Made by a program: the position numbers and the translations under genes. This document shows positions 1-7,250 of a stretch of 39,971 bases of DNA, one piece after another. The notes under the pieces were generated by a model, which saw only the letters and a program-made list of their open reading frames with translations, was not told the origin of the DNA and made no database searches. Source of the DNA: Fidelibacterota bacterium (GTDB taxonomy: Bacteria > Fidelibacterota > Marinisomatia > Marinisomatales > SCKK01). Every line of letters begins with the position of its first letter. Within the stretch, counting starts at the first letter, position 1. The DNA lies in NCBI GenBank assembly GCA_004124475.1, contig SCKK01000031.1, positions 1 through 39,971 on the forward strand, given 5' to 3'.

Positions 1-12
1 GAAAGGAATGTA

Positions 13-50
13 TGACCAATCAACGCAGATTGCGTAAATTGTATTGGTCA
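13..50. repeat. 8-bp inverted repeat at the window edge
   Basis: TGACCAAT (13-20) is matched by ATTGGTCA (43-50), a perfect 8-bp inverted repeat with a 22-nt loop. It lies just upstream of a surface-protein reading frame that starts without a signal peptide. It could be a weak hairpin or the edge of a rearrangement that removed the gene's 5' part. Nothing else in 1-72 looks coding. Confidence 0.3.
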
Positions 51-72
51 AGTAAAAATCAAATAACCGAAA

Positions 73-2083
73 GTGGCTTGTAGCGAATTAAATTCTGTTT
101 CGCGACATCGATTAAAAATTTCGCCGACCTATCCTGTCGATGGTGACACCATTGATGGAATTAGCGTAGCGATACAAGGGTCATCAACTGATGGAACGGG
201 AAGTGGTGTGGATTCGGTTTTCATTACTACAGATGATGGTCAAAATTGGTCCTTATCAGAAAAAGTAGATGAAAGTTATGATAATTGGACTTTTCTGTGG
301 GAAAATTTAAACTATGGAGACTATGTGATCAGAAGCAGGGCAAAGGATGTCGAAGAAAATCTGGAAATGCCGGGAGATAGCATTAGAATTCATGTAAAGA
401 ATTCATTGCCGTTTATTGTTAATCCTTTACTTGATTTTGTTCTTATTGAAGATGGTCCAGATACCTCCCTCTTGCCACTGGATAGTGTTTTTTCAGATTT
501 AAACATGGGTGACACACTAATCTATAATGCCGTGGTAGACCCTGAAAATAGCTTAGTTGTCACTATTGACAATTTAACGAATATTCCCATTATTCATCTT
601 GTTTCAAACTGGAATGGTAGTGCATCAGTAGTTTTTTCAGCTACTGACGATCCTGGAGCAACTATTAGTGATACCATTTCTGTAACCGTTTTATCGGTAA
701 ACGATATACCAGTTATTTCAGATATTCCGGACATGTCCTTTCCTGAAGACGACTCGCTGTCTTTTGATTTGGACGATTATGTGGACGATGTGGATGACCA
801 CGATTCTACTTTAACTTGGGATGTATTTCTTATGGAAGGCGAGGGATTTCTATTGACAGCAAGTCATCATAATCGTAGGCTTGAAAAATCATATAGAGTA
901 GAAAACAAATACTTGTCAAAGAGTTTTGATCAAGTGAAGTTCTCAAAGAATACCGTTAATGATGAGTTAGTGATGAATGCCTTCCGTTCCAGCCGTGTTA
1001 ACTCGATTGGTGGAATGATAAAAAATGAGGAAGACAGTATCACGGTGGTTATTGATCCAGCTACCCGTATTGTTACATTTACGGCTACTGAAAACTACTT
1101 CGTGGAGAATGTTCACTTTGTATTTACTGTGACCGATGATAGTGGGGCTACTGATGCTGACACCATGAACATTACTGTAAATCCGATCAATGACCCACCG
1201 GTTCTTTTTCAAATTCCTGATATCATTTTTACTGAAGACGAGTCTTTGGTTTTCTACTATTCTGGTTGGTTCGAATACGTTGAAGATGTGGATGATCCAG
1301 ACTCTACCTTGAACTGGGGTATCATTGAAAACGATCAGACCGATTTTACATTCTATCCCTCATATATTGTTATTACTTCTTTACAGAACTGGTATGGGGC
1401 AGACATCGTTTCTGTTGTTGCGATGGATCCAGGAGGACTGTCCGATACGACTGAAATTGTAATTACTGTTACCTCTGTCAATGATCTTCCAGTTATTTCT
1501 AACTTCCCCGATTCTGTTATTTTCCGTGCGGACTCATCGGTCATATTGGACTTGAATGAATATGTATCTGATGTAGATGGTCCAGATTCGACCCTGCAGT
1601 GGTCGGTGTCTGGAAACGATTCGGTTATCGTATCCATAAATGACACCACTAATGTGGCTCTGTTATCATCGCCATTAAGCTGGTCTGGATATGAGACTCT
1701 GATCTTTAACTGTCACAGATGATAGTTCAGCTACCGATACTGATACCCTGTTGGTTCACGTGTCCCCTTACCTTGGAGTTATAGAAGATGATAAGCAAAT
1801 TCCAGAGGTTTATTCTCTCTCTCAAAACTACCCCAACCCATTTAATCCTTACTCAACAATCAGCTTTGGACTTCCTGAACAAGCCTACATAAGGCTCACC
1901 ATATATGATATCCTCGGTAGAAAAGTGAGAACCCTTATGGATAAAAGACTGGAGCCTGGGTACCACGAAATTGTATGGAATGGTAAGGACAACCACGGAA
2001 ATAATGTAAGTTCCGGCATGTATCTCTATGCCATCCAGGCTGGTCATTTTATCAGTGTGAGAAAGATGGTGTTGTTGCGGTGA
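73..2083 (+). pseudogene. Cadherin-like repeat surface protein with C-terminal sorting tail, frameshifted
   Basis: The first frame (73-1722, GTG start) contains at least three related Ig/cadherin-like modules. Each is marked by a VNDxPVIS-type boundary and a DVDDxDSTLxW motif, as in bacterial Ca-binding adhesins. It stops early at 1720-1722. The next frame (ending 2083) continues the same module with TVTDDSSATDTDTL and then the sorting tail: YSLSQNYPNPFNP, YDILGRKVRTL, WNGKDNHGN and SGMYLYAIQAG, ending MVLLR. Such tails direct proteins to export or surface attachment by a T9SS-like route in FCB bacteria. Removing one A at about 1708-1709 joins the two frames without a gap, so this is a single-base frameshift or a sequence error. 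The N-terminus lacks a signal peptide and has an in-frame TAA at 64-66, so the 5' part is probably missing too. An insert of about 65 residues around 840-1030 is not cadherin-like. Confidence 0.75.
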
Positions 2084-2286
2084 TTACCTGCCCGACGGTC
2101 AGGCGGGGAAGAAAGGCTTCTCCCTACTCCGCCATCGGGGTGGAAGATTAAGTATCATAAGGATTACACCGGTCAAGGTGGCTCCGTCGAATATATATTC
2201 TAAGGTGATGTCTGATAAGCTGTGTGGTTTTGTCTATTTGAGACTGGGACAAATGGTTATTGAAAGAGTACAGCTAGAAATTAGCA

Positions 2287-2315
2287 TTGCAAAATCTAAG
2301 ATTATCGTTTAATAT
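2287..2315 (+). promoter_or_regulatory. Sigma70-like promoter of the antitoxin gene
   Basis: TTGCAA (2287-2292) and TAATAT (2310-2315) are separated by exactly 17 bp. The predicted transcript start near 2322 leaves a leader of about 37 nt before the antitoxin ATG. A second perfect TATAAT lies at 2324-2329 but has no convincing -35 box. Confidence 0.5.
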
Positions 2316-2358
2316 TCTGACAGTATAATGACATTTGAAATCAAACTCGGTGACTATT

Positions 2359-2625
2359 ATGAAAACAGTTTTATTTACTGATGCACGAAATCATCTTAAT
2401 AAGTTAATTAAGGAGACAATGGACCAGCGTGAGCCAATTTTAATTATTGGGACTAAAGGTCGTAAAGATTCTGTTTTGATTAGTAAAGAAGAATATGATA
2501 ATCTTATCGAAAATCTTCATATACTGAATAATCCAGAATGGATAGAAAGTATAAGGAAAGGTATTAAAGACCTGGATTCTGGTAATGCTGAAAAACTTAC
2601 ATCCGGTCAAGCTATAGATATGTAA
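2359..2625 (+). CDS. Antitoxin, Phd/YefM family
   Basis: An 88-residue protein with the Phd/YefM fold pattern. FTDARNHLNKLI is the N-terminal helix that follows the first strand, then come EPILIIGTKGRKDSVLISKEEYDNL, the second half of the DNA-binding domain, and an acidic C-terminal tail (NPEWIESIRKGIKDLDSG) that in this family wraps the toxin. The ATG at 2359 fits the family start (MKTVxFTDAR) better than the TTG at 2335. Family members repress their own operon and neutralise a RelE/YoeB toxin. The matching toxin is at 2926, but 300 bp away instead of overlapping, which is unusual. The function is inferred from sequence pattern. Confidence 0.82.
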   Translation: MKTVLFTDARNHLNKLIKETMDQREPILIIGTKGRKDSVLISKEEYDNLIENLHILNNPEWIESIRKGIKDLDSGNAEKLTSGQAIDM

Positions 2626-2925
2626 TTTGAACGTATTTATTCAGGCTTAGGCGAAGACTGAGGCTGAGGTCTAGATCAATAGCAATCAAAACAGGACGAT
2701 AAATATCTATACGTTTCAATACATTACAAATATCCCAATGTGGTAAATTGATTTGCGAGAGTATATCCAATTACCATCCGGAAAATTCGGGTCAAACGGA
2801 TGAATGATTTGAGTATATTTCAAGCAAATCGTGATCAACCAATTCTATTAAGGCAGCATCTTAGCCTTTGCCTTAGCCTTCGCCTTTTATTGAGCATGAG
2901 TAGTCGATACGCTGAATAGTTACAT
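2626..2925. repeat. Gap inside the TA pair bounded by inverted hexamer arrays
   Basis: No plausible gene is seen. Near the left side (2645-2672) is a run of AGGCNN-type hexamers (AGGCTTAGGCGAAGACTGAGG). Near the right side (2865-2888) is the complementary GCCTTN array (GCCTTTGCCTTAGCCTTCGC). The two arrays face each other about 200 bp apart, as in a small inverted-repeat insertion. The minus strand between them reads as a coding-like stretch with two stops (for example PHWDICNVLKRIDIYRPVL), too short to call a gene. Confidence 0.45.
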
Positions 2926-3213
2926 TTGAACAATACCTTTGAAATTATATGGTCTAGCGAAGCCATTAAACAATTAAAGAAAATTAAAAAGCAAAAGAAC
3001 AGAGAAAAGACCAAAAAATATCTTATGAGAATTTCCGAACTTTTAGAAGATATTCAAGAAAATCCATTTACAGGCAAGGGTAAACCGGAACATTTGCGCT
3101 ACGTGGCTCCATCCTGCTGGTCTCGCAGAATTACACAAAGGGACCGGTTAGTGTATCGAATAGTTAAAGATGAAATTCAGGTCGTTTCTATCCTGGGCCA
3201 TTATAGTAGATGA
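2926..3213 (+). CDS. mRNA interferase toxin, YoeB/RelE family
   Basis: A 95-residue protein matching YoeB: an N-terminal IIWSSEAIKQLKKI helix, then NPFTGKGKPEHL, CWSRRITQRDRLVYR, and GHYSR at the C-terminus. The Glu of KPEHL, the Arg of RDRLVYR and the terminal His align with E. coli YoeB Glu46, Arg65 and His83, the catalytic set for ribosome-dependent mRNA cleavage, so the enzyme looks intact. It starts at TTG; no in-frame ATG precedes the conserved strand. The partner antitoxin ends 300 bp upstream, so co-transcription would have to cross the inserted stretch. An own promoter or loss of coupling is possible. The N-terminal helix is longer and more Lys-rich than in E. coli YoeB. Confidence 0.85.
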   Translation: MNNTFEIIWSSEAIKQLKKIKKQKNREKTKKYLMRISELLEDIQENPFTGKGKPEHLRYVAPSCWSRRITQRDRLVYRIVKDEIQVVSILGHYSR

Positions 3214-3241
3214 CTGAAATTTCTTCCGTCTTTTAGATACC

Positions 3242-3319
3242 GTAAGTTCCGTTTAATATCATTATTTCACCAAAGCTGGCGATTTTATCACTGTCAAAAA
3301 GATGGTGTTGTTGCGGTGA
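3242..3319 (+). pseudogene. Remnant of a sorting-tail gene 3' end (copy B)
   Basis: Twenty-six codons align without gaps to the last 26 codons of the surface-protein gene (2006-2083); I count about 61 of 78 identical bases. The reading VSSV*YHYFTKAGDFITVKKM ends VLLR-stop. The stop in the fifth codon shows it is no longer coding. The final 22 bases are identical to copy A. Confidence 0.7.
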
Positions 3320-3474
3320 GTTCTTAACTGTATTGAACAAGAACAATGTTTCATTCTGCAAATATCATAACCAAAATATAGCCGTTGCTAAGTTCTCATC
3401 TGCATCTGAACTATTTGGATAGTTTTTCGATATTACGTATTATTCCCCTTAAGATTCAGACAAAAGGGGTTGAA

Positions 3475-3615
3475 ATGGCCACAATTACTCAGAAGGATTT
3501 CATAAAAGGTTTTAGGAAAATTCTTGAGCCCTCAAAGGAAGAACTGTTCGATTTTATGCAGTTCTTGATATTAAAAAATCAAATTCTGGAAAACAATATT
3601 GGGTATATCACATGA
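3475..3615 (+). CDS. Short protein upstream of the PIN toxin, possible antitoxin fragment
   Basis: A 46-residue frame (MATITQKDFIKGFRKILEP...) with a good ribosome-binding site (AAAGGGG, 3462-3468) seven bases before the ATG. A longer frame begins at 3385, but only the ATG at 3475 has such a site. I do not recognise the family. Its size, charge and place directly before a PIN-domain gene suggest an antitoxin or the N-terminal part of one. The frame ends abruptly at GYIT, 56 bp before the PIN start, so it may be truncated. Confidence 0.5.
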   Translation: MATITQKDFIKGFRKILEPSKEELFDFMQFLILKNQILENNIGYIT

Positions 3616-3671
3616 TAGATTTACGAATTCATTCTGAATATGAAATTTGGTTTTGAGTTTGAGTAATCATA

Positions 3672-4127
3672 TTGAAAAAGAAACTAAGGATATATATTGA
3701 TACTTCAGTAATCGGGGGTTGTTATGATGATGAATTCAACATATGGTCTAACCAATTGATACAAGAATTCAAAATTGGCTTGCATTCTCCTGTCATATCT
3801 GAAATAACTCAAGTAGAGATAATCAAGGCACCTAACGAAGTCAAGAGTATTTTGCTTAAGTTAATGGATTATGATTGCGAACTAATATCAGAAACAGAAG
3901 AATCCATAGAATTGGCACAAAAGTATATCGAAGCAGGAATACTTTCCGAGAACTTTGAGTATGATGCCAGACATATTGCTGTAGCAACAATAAGCAATGT
4001 TGATATGCTTGTGAGCTGGAACTTTAGACACATAGTGCATTTTGATAAGATAAGACAATTTAATAGTGTCAACATGCGAGAAGGATACAAGGCGATAGAA
4101 ATTCTATTCACCAAGAGAGGTTATTAG
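3672..4127 (+). CDS. PIN-domain ribonuclease, VapC-like toxin
   Basis: A 151-residue PIN-domain protein. LRIYIDTSVIGG carries the first metal-binding Asp. SEITQVEI supplies the mid-domain Glu. EYDARHIAVA and NVDMLVSWNFRHI carry the later acidic residues and the SWN motif typical of one PIN subgroup. PIN toxins cleave tRNA or mRNA using Mg2+. It begins at TTG (3672), since no ATG lies before the first strand. A 65-residue gene starts 2 bp after its stop, so the two are surely co-transcribed; one of the small neighbours is presumably the antitoxin. Confidence 0.8.
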   Translation: MKKKLRIYIDTSVIGGCYDDEFNIWSNQLIQEFKIGLHSPVISEITQVEIIKAPNEVKSILLKLMDYDCELISETEESIELAQKYIEAGILSENFEYDARHIAVATISNVDMLVSWNFRHIVHFDKIRQFNSVNMREGYKAIEILFTKRGY

Positions 4128-4129
4128 TT

Positions 4130-4327
4130 ATGAACTTTAAAGTACTTGAATGGCTTCGTAGAGTTAGGGATGAAACCTACGTAGAAACTAAGCAAATGAG
4201 TCCAAAAGAAAAGATTGAATACACAAAAAAAATGGCTAAGGAATTTTCGAAAAAGAAACAGATGAAAATTGGTTCCAATTTGACAGTAGTTTTTGCAGCC
4301 ATTTTTGAGAGTTTATCTAATCTTTAA
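4130..4327 (+). CDS. Small charged protein paired with the PIN toxin
   Basis: A 65-residue protein (MNFKVLEWLRRVRDETYVET...) whose ATG lies 2 bp after the PIN stop. It is rich in Lys and Glu and predicted helical, with the pattern W-LRxVRDxxYxETKxMSPKEKIEY. Short proteins with this RDxxxxET-M pattern often sit beside PIN genes and are candidate antitoxins. I cannot name a family with certainty. The more hydrophobic C-terminal end (VVFAAIFESLSNL) could contact the toxin. Confidence 0.65.
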   Translation: MNFKVLEWLRRVRDETYVETKQMSPKEKIEYTKKMAKEFSKKKQMKIGSNLTVVFAAIFESLSNL

Positions 4328-4379
4328 TGAACCCTTTTTCTATTTAAACAGCCAAGTCGAAGTCAATGTACATTCCTAA

Positions 4380-4445
4380 ATATATTTCTATCCCATCATA
4401 ACCGGGGATTTTGATAAAACTAGTAAGATCGTGTTGTTGCGGTGA
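4380..4445 (+). pseudogene. Remnant of a sorting-tail gene 3' end (copy C)
   Basis: Twenty-two codons read IYFYPIITGDFDKTSKIVLL then R-stop, aligning to MYLYAIQAGHFISVRKMVLL then R-stop of the surface protein. The last 21 bases differ from copies A and B at one base (ATC for ATG). It lies 53 bp after the PIN operon and is preceded by in-frame stops, so it is a relic. Confidence 0.65.
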
Positions 4446-4667
4446 ATTAGTTTAATCCCATATCACCGATATTCCGACTACCTCGATCGTACCTGCCCGA
4501 CTATGTCGTTTAGGTGGGTAGGAATTTTCATTTTATTTGTGCCCAGCATCCTGTGGATATGCATGAATGCATGTACATTCAACCATACAATCATGCAGTC
4601 CATTCCGAAGCTTCGGGATGATTTCCAATGCAAGAGAAAAAGTCCCGACATAGTCGAATAGGTTCTT
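4446..4667. repeat. Gap with small palindromes before miaA
   Basis: It holds CCCGACTATGTCG (near 4497), the palindrome TTCCGAAGCTTCGGGA (4603-4618) and TCCCGACATAGTCG (near 4635). These belong to the palindrome families seen elsewhere in the window. GCATGAATGCATG (4561-4573) is another small inverted repeat. No gene is seen. Confidence 0.55.
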
Positions 4668-5636
4668 GTGGTTTCCTTAAATAACTCAGCCAATCGAAAT
4701 TCTCAATTAGTACTTATCATTGTTGGTCCTACTTCCGTTGGTAAATCTTCAATTGCAGTAGAAGTGGCAAAAATATTGAGTGGGGAGGTGATTAGTCTCG
4801 ATTCCCGCCAAATATATAGTTATATGGGTATTGGTACTGCCCAACCTAATAAAAATGAAATGCAGGGAATATCTCATCATTTATATGGTATTCGCAATCC
4901 AAACATACCGGTGTCTGCAGGGGAATACGCGAAGTTGGTTGAGGAAAAGATTGATGACATATTTTTAAAAGGTAAACTCCCTATCGTTATCGGAGGCAGT
5001 GGTCTCTATTTACGGGCGCTAAAGCAAGGATTATTTGAAGGAAGCACAACAGATAAAAATGTTCGTAACAGATTAAAAGAAGAACTTGAAGTAAAAGGGT
5101 CAACTGAACTTTTAAAAAGACTTCAGAAGATTGATCCAGAGTATGCAAGAATTGTCCATCCCCATAATCATAAACGGTTAATCCGGGCATTGGAGATTTA
5201 TGAAATCACTGGGCTTCCTCCTACGGAGCACTTCCGGAGGCAGGAAGTTAAGAAAAGGAAGTATGACTATTTTATTGTATATCTCAAGGCATATTTGGAT
5301 TATTTGGCAAAACGAATTGAAACCAGAACGACTCAAATGCTACAAAATGGATGGGTCGAAGAGGTTCAACAATTACGCTCAATGGGTATTAATAGAAAAG
5401 ATCACTCCATGGATTCCATAGGATATCGGGAGATTATGAACTATTCTGACGAAATAATAGATTTCGAAGAAATGATAAATCTCATAAATCTCCATTCCAG
5501 ACAGCTTGCCAAAAAACAGATGAAGTGGTTTAATCACGAGTCGAGTGATTTAATTTTGAATGTAACAAAAGAGTCTACCGTTAAGGCTTTATCCAATGTA
5601 ATTGTTAAAGTTCTCTCAAAAAGTTTTGATCATTGA
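4668..5636 (+). CDS. miaA: tRNA dimethylallyltransferase
   Basis: MiaA transfers a dimethylallyl group from DMAPP to N6 of A37 in tRNAs reading UNN codons. The protein is 322 residues, within the family's usual size. It shows the P-loop GPTSVGKSS, the SLDSRQIYSYMGIGTAQP substrate motif, GGSGLYLRAL, and HNHKRLIRALEIYEITG in the prenyl-acceptor region. The C-terminal helices end with LAKKQMKWF, the family's RxYAKRQxTWFR region. No ATG precedes the first strand; GTG at 4668 is the likely start. It precedes the pyr attenuator and may share no transcript with pyrR. Confidence 0.95.
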   Translation: MVSLNNSANRNSQLVLIIVGPTSVGKSSIAVEVAKILSGEVISLDSRQIYSYMGIGTAQPNKNEMQGISHHLYGIRNPNIPVSAGEYAKLVEEKIDDIFLKGKLPIVIGGSGLYLRALKQGLFEGSTTDKNVRNRLKEELEVKGSTELLKRLQKIDPEYARIVHPHNHKRLIRALEIYEITGLPPTEHFRRQEVKKRKYDYFIVYLKAYLDYLAKRIETRTTQMLQNGWVEEVQQLRSMGINRKDHSMDSIGYREIMNYSDEIIDFEEMINLINLHSRQLAKKQMKWFNHESSDLILNVTKESTVKALSNVIVKVLSKSFDH

Positions 5637-5665
5637 TAGCTAACTTATAAATTCCGCATTAAAAA

Positions 5666-5750
5666 TAGCCCTTTAAATCATCCCTGTGAGGAGGTAAGGC
5701 AAATAACTAGTACAAATAAAAAGTCCTCCTTTCCCAGGGGGATTTTGTTT
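5666..5750 (+). promoter_or_regulatory. PyrR-type attenuator in the pyr operon leader
   Basis: The leader contains TCC-CTGTGA-GGA (5682-5692), fitting the PyrR-binding hairpin consensus (UCC, CNGNGA-type loop, GG). It is enclosed by a lower stem GCCCTT (5668-5673) with AAGGC (5696-5700). Downstream, TCCTCC (5724-5729) can pair with GGGGGA (5737-5742) ahead of TTTTGTTT, a terminator. The same CCTCC (5725-5729) can instead pair with GGAGG (5690-5694), an antiterminator. In this arrangement PyrR with UMP would hold the binding hairpin and favour termination. The terminator arm GGGGGA is also the only purine-rich site before pyrR, so translation could be controlled as well. The pairing was read by eye. 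Confidence 0.72.
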
Positions 5751-5758
5751 ATCAGCAT

Positions 5759-6304
5759 ATGACCAAAGAAATAATCACATGTTTGCTGGATAAAAACCGG
5801 ATTGCCCGGTCATTAGTCCGTATTGCCCATGAAATTATTGAGCATTATCCTCAATCGGAGAATTTAGTTCTTATCGGCATCAGGACTCGTGGAGAGTTTA
5901 TAGCGTACCGTCTAAAAGAACATCTGAAGAATATTACCAATGTTGATATTCCTGTCGGTTTACTTGATGTGACATTTTACCGGGATGACTTCAGGGAACG
6001 GCTCATTCAGCCACAGGTGAAATCAACGGAAATTCCGTTCTCTATAGATGGGTTAACAATAATCCTTGCTGATGATGTACTTTATACAGGCAGAACGATC
6101 AGAGCAGCATTAGATGAGATATTGGATTTCGGCCGTCCTGCGAGTGTCTCCGTAGCAGTATTGATCGACCGGGGACACAGAGAGATGCCTATTCGGGCAG
6201 ATTTCGTCGGAAAAAATATCCCAACAGCAGAGAATGAACATGTCCATGTCCGGTTGAAGGAAGTGGATGATGAAGATGCCGTTTATCTTGTGAGATACAG
6301 TTAG
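5759..6304 (+). CDS. pyrR: Pyrimidine operon attenuator / uracil phosphoribosyltransferase PyrR
   Basis: A 181-residue protein with the type I phosphoribosyltransferase fold. The PRPP loop is LADDVLYTGRTIRAALD, GIRTRGEF is the upstream loop, and LDVTFYRDDF is the PyrR hood segment. PyrR binds pyr leader RNA in response to UMP and has weak uracil phosphoribosyltransferase activity. The leader directly upstream carries a matching RNA motif and terminator. Its stop (6302-6304) is followed at once by the pyrB start, so pyrR, pyrB and pyrC form one operon. Confidence 0.95.
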   Translation: MTKEIITCLLDKNRIARSLVRIAHEIIEHYPQSENLVLIGIRTRGEFIAYRLKEHLKNITNVDIPVGLLDVTFYRDDFRERLIQPQVKSTEIPFSIDGLTIILADDVLYTGRTIRAALDEILDFGRPASVSVAVLIDRGHREMPIRADFVGKNIPTAENEHVHVRLKEVDDEDAVYLVRYS

Positions 6305-6307
6305 GTG

Positions 6308-7249
6308 ATGGGCTTTCTACGTCATAAACATCTCCTCGGACTTGAGAACGTGCCCATTGAAGATATTCAGACGATTCTCGATACTGCTTTTACTTTCCGA
6401 GAAGTTTTGGATCGACCCATTAAAAAAGTTCCCACTTTACAGGGAAAAACTGTTGTAAATCTGTTTTTTGAACCTTCCACACGGACACGCATTTCCTTTG
6501 AATTGGCTGAGAAGCGCCTTTCTGCTGATACCGTAAATTTTTCTGCAAGTGTAAGTAGTCTCACAAAAGGTGAGAGTTTTAAAGATACGGTTCAAAATAT
6601 AGAAGCCATGAAAATAGATGGAATCGTGATGCGGCATCCCGTCCCAGGAGCTCCGATTCATCTTACGAAATATGTTGATTCGGTTATTATTAATGCAGGA
6701 GATGGAATTCATGAGCATCCTACCCAGGCACTCCTTGATATGATGAGTCTGAAAGAAAAATTTGGTGAGTTAAAAGGATTGAAAATTGGCATTATTGGTG
6801 ATATTACTCACAGCCGAGTTGCCAGATCGAATATTATTGGTCTCAAAAAGGTGGGAGCTGAAGTCACATTGTGTGGTCCACCAACACTTATGCCATTGGG
6901 TATTGAAGAGTTGGGTGCGCAAATAAATTATAATTTGGATGAGGTATTAAATTGGGCTGATGCAGTAAATGTCCTCCGGATTCAAAGAGAACGGCAGGGG
7001 GTGAATTACTTCCCCTCTGTACGGGAATACAGGGCGTTGTTCGGCGTTACAAAAGAACGGGTTGAGAAATTGGATAAACCATTGACTATCATGCACCCGG
7101 GGCCTATGAATAGAGGAGTAGAAATTGATAGTGATGTGGCTGACAGTGAAAATGCAATTATACTTGATCAGGTTTTAAATGGTGTAGCCGTTCGGATGGC
7201 AATATTATACCTGCTGCTTGGGGATAAACCCTCGGAGGATAAAGACTAA
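6308..7249 (+). CDS. pyrB: Aspartate carbamoyltransferase catalytic subunit
   Basis: It catalyses carbamoyl phosphate plus aspartate to carbamoyl-aspartate, the committed step of pyrimidine synthesis. It is 313 residues. Signatures: FFEPSTRTRISFE (carbamoyl-phosphate loop), SSLTKGESFKDTV (the mobile loop with Ser and Lys from the neighbouring subunit), MRHPVPGAP, HPTQALLDM, and MHPGPMNRGVEI. The ATG at 6308 lies 3 bases after the pyrR stop; a GTG at 6305 is the alternative. No pyrI regulatory subunit is nearby, so this is probably a trimeric enzyme controlled at transcription by PyrR. Confidence 0.97.
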   Translation: MGFLRHKHLLGLENVPIEDIQTILDTAFTFREVLDRPIKKVPTLQGKTVVNLFFEPSTRTRISFELAEKRLSADTVNFSASVSSLTKGESFKDTVQNIEAMKIDGIVMRHPVPGAPIHLTKYVDSVIINAGDGIHEHPTQALLDMMSLKEKFGELKGLKIGIIGDITHSRVARSNIIGLKKVGAEVTLCGPPTLMPLGIEELGAQINYNLDEVLNWADAVNVLRIQRERQGVNYFPSVREYRALFGVTKERVEKLDKPLTIMHPGPMNRGVEIDSDVADSENAIILDQVLNGVAVRMAILYLLLGDKPSEDKD

Positions 7250-7250
7250 G

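Noticed and set aside
2084-4445. Integron gene cassettes
   Set aside because: The toxin loci look cassette-like, but there are no attC-type sites, no IntI integrase is nearby, and the shared boundary is a gene 3' end rather than a recombination site.
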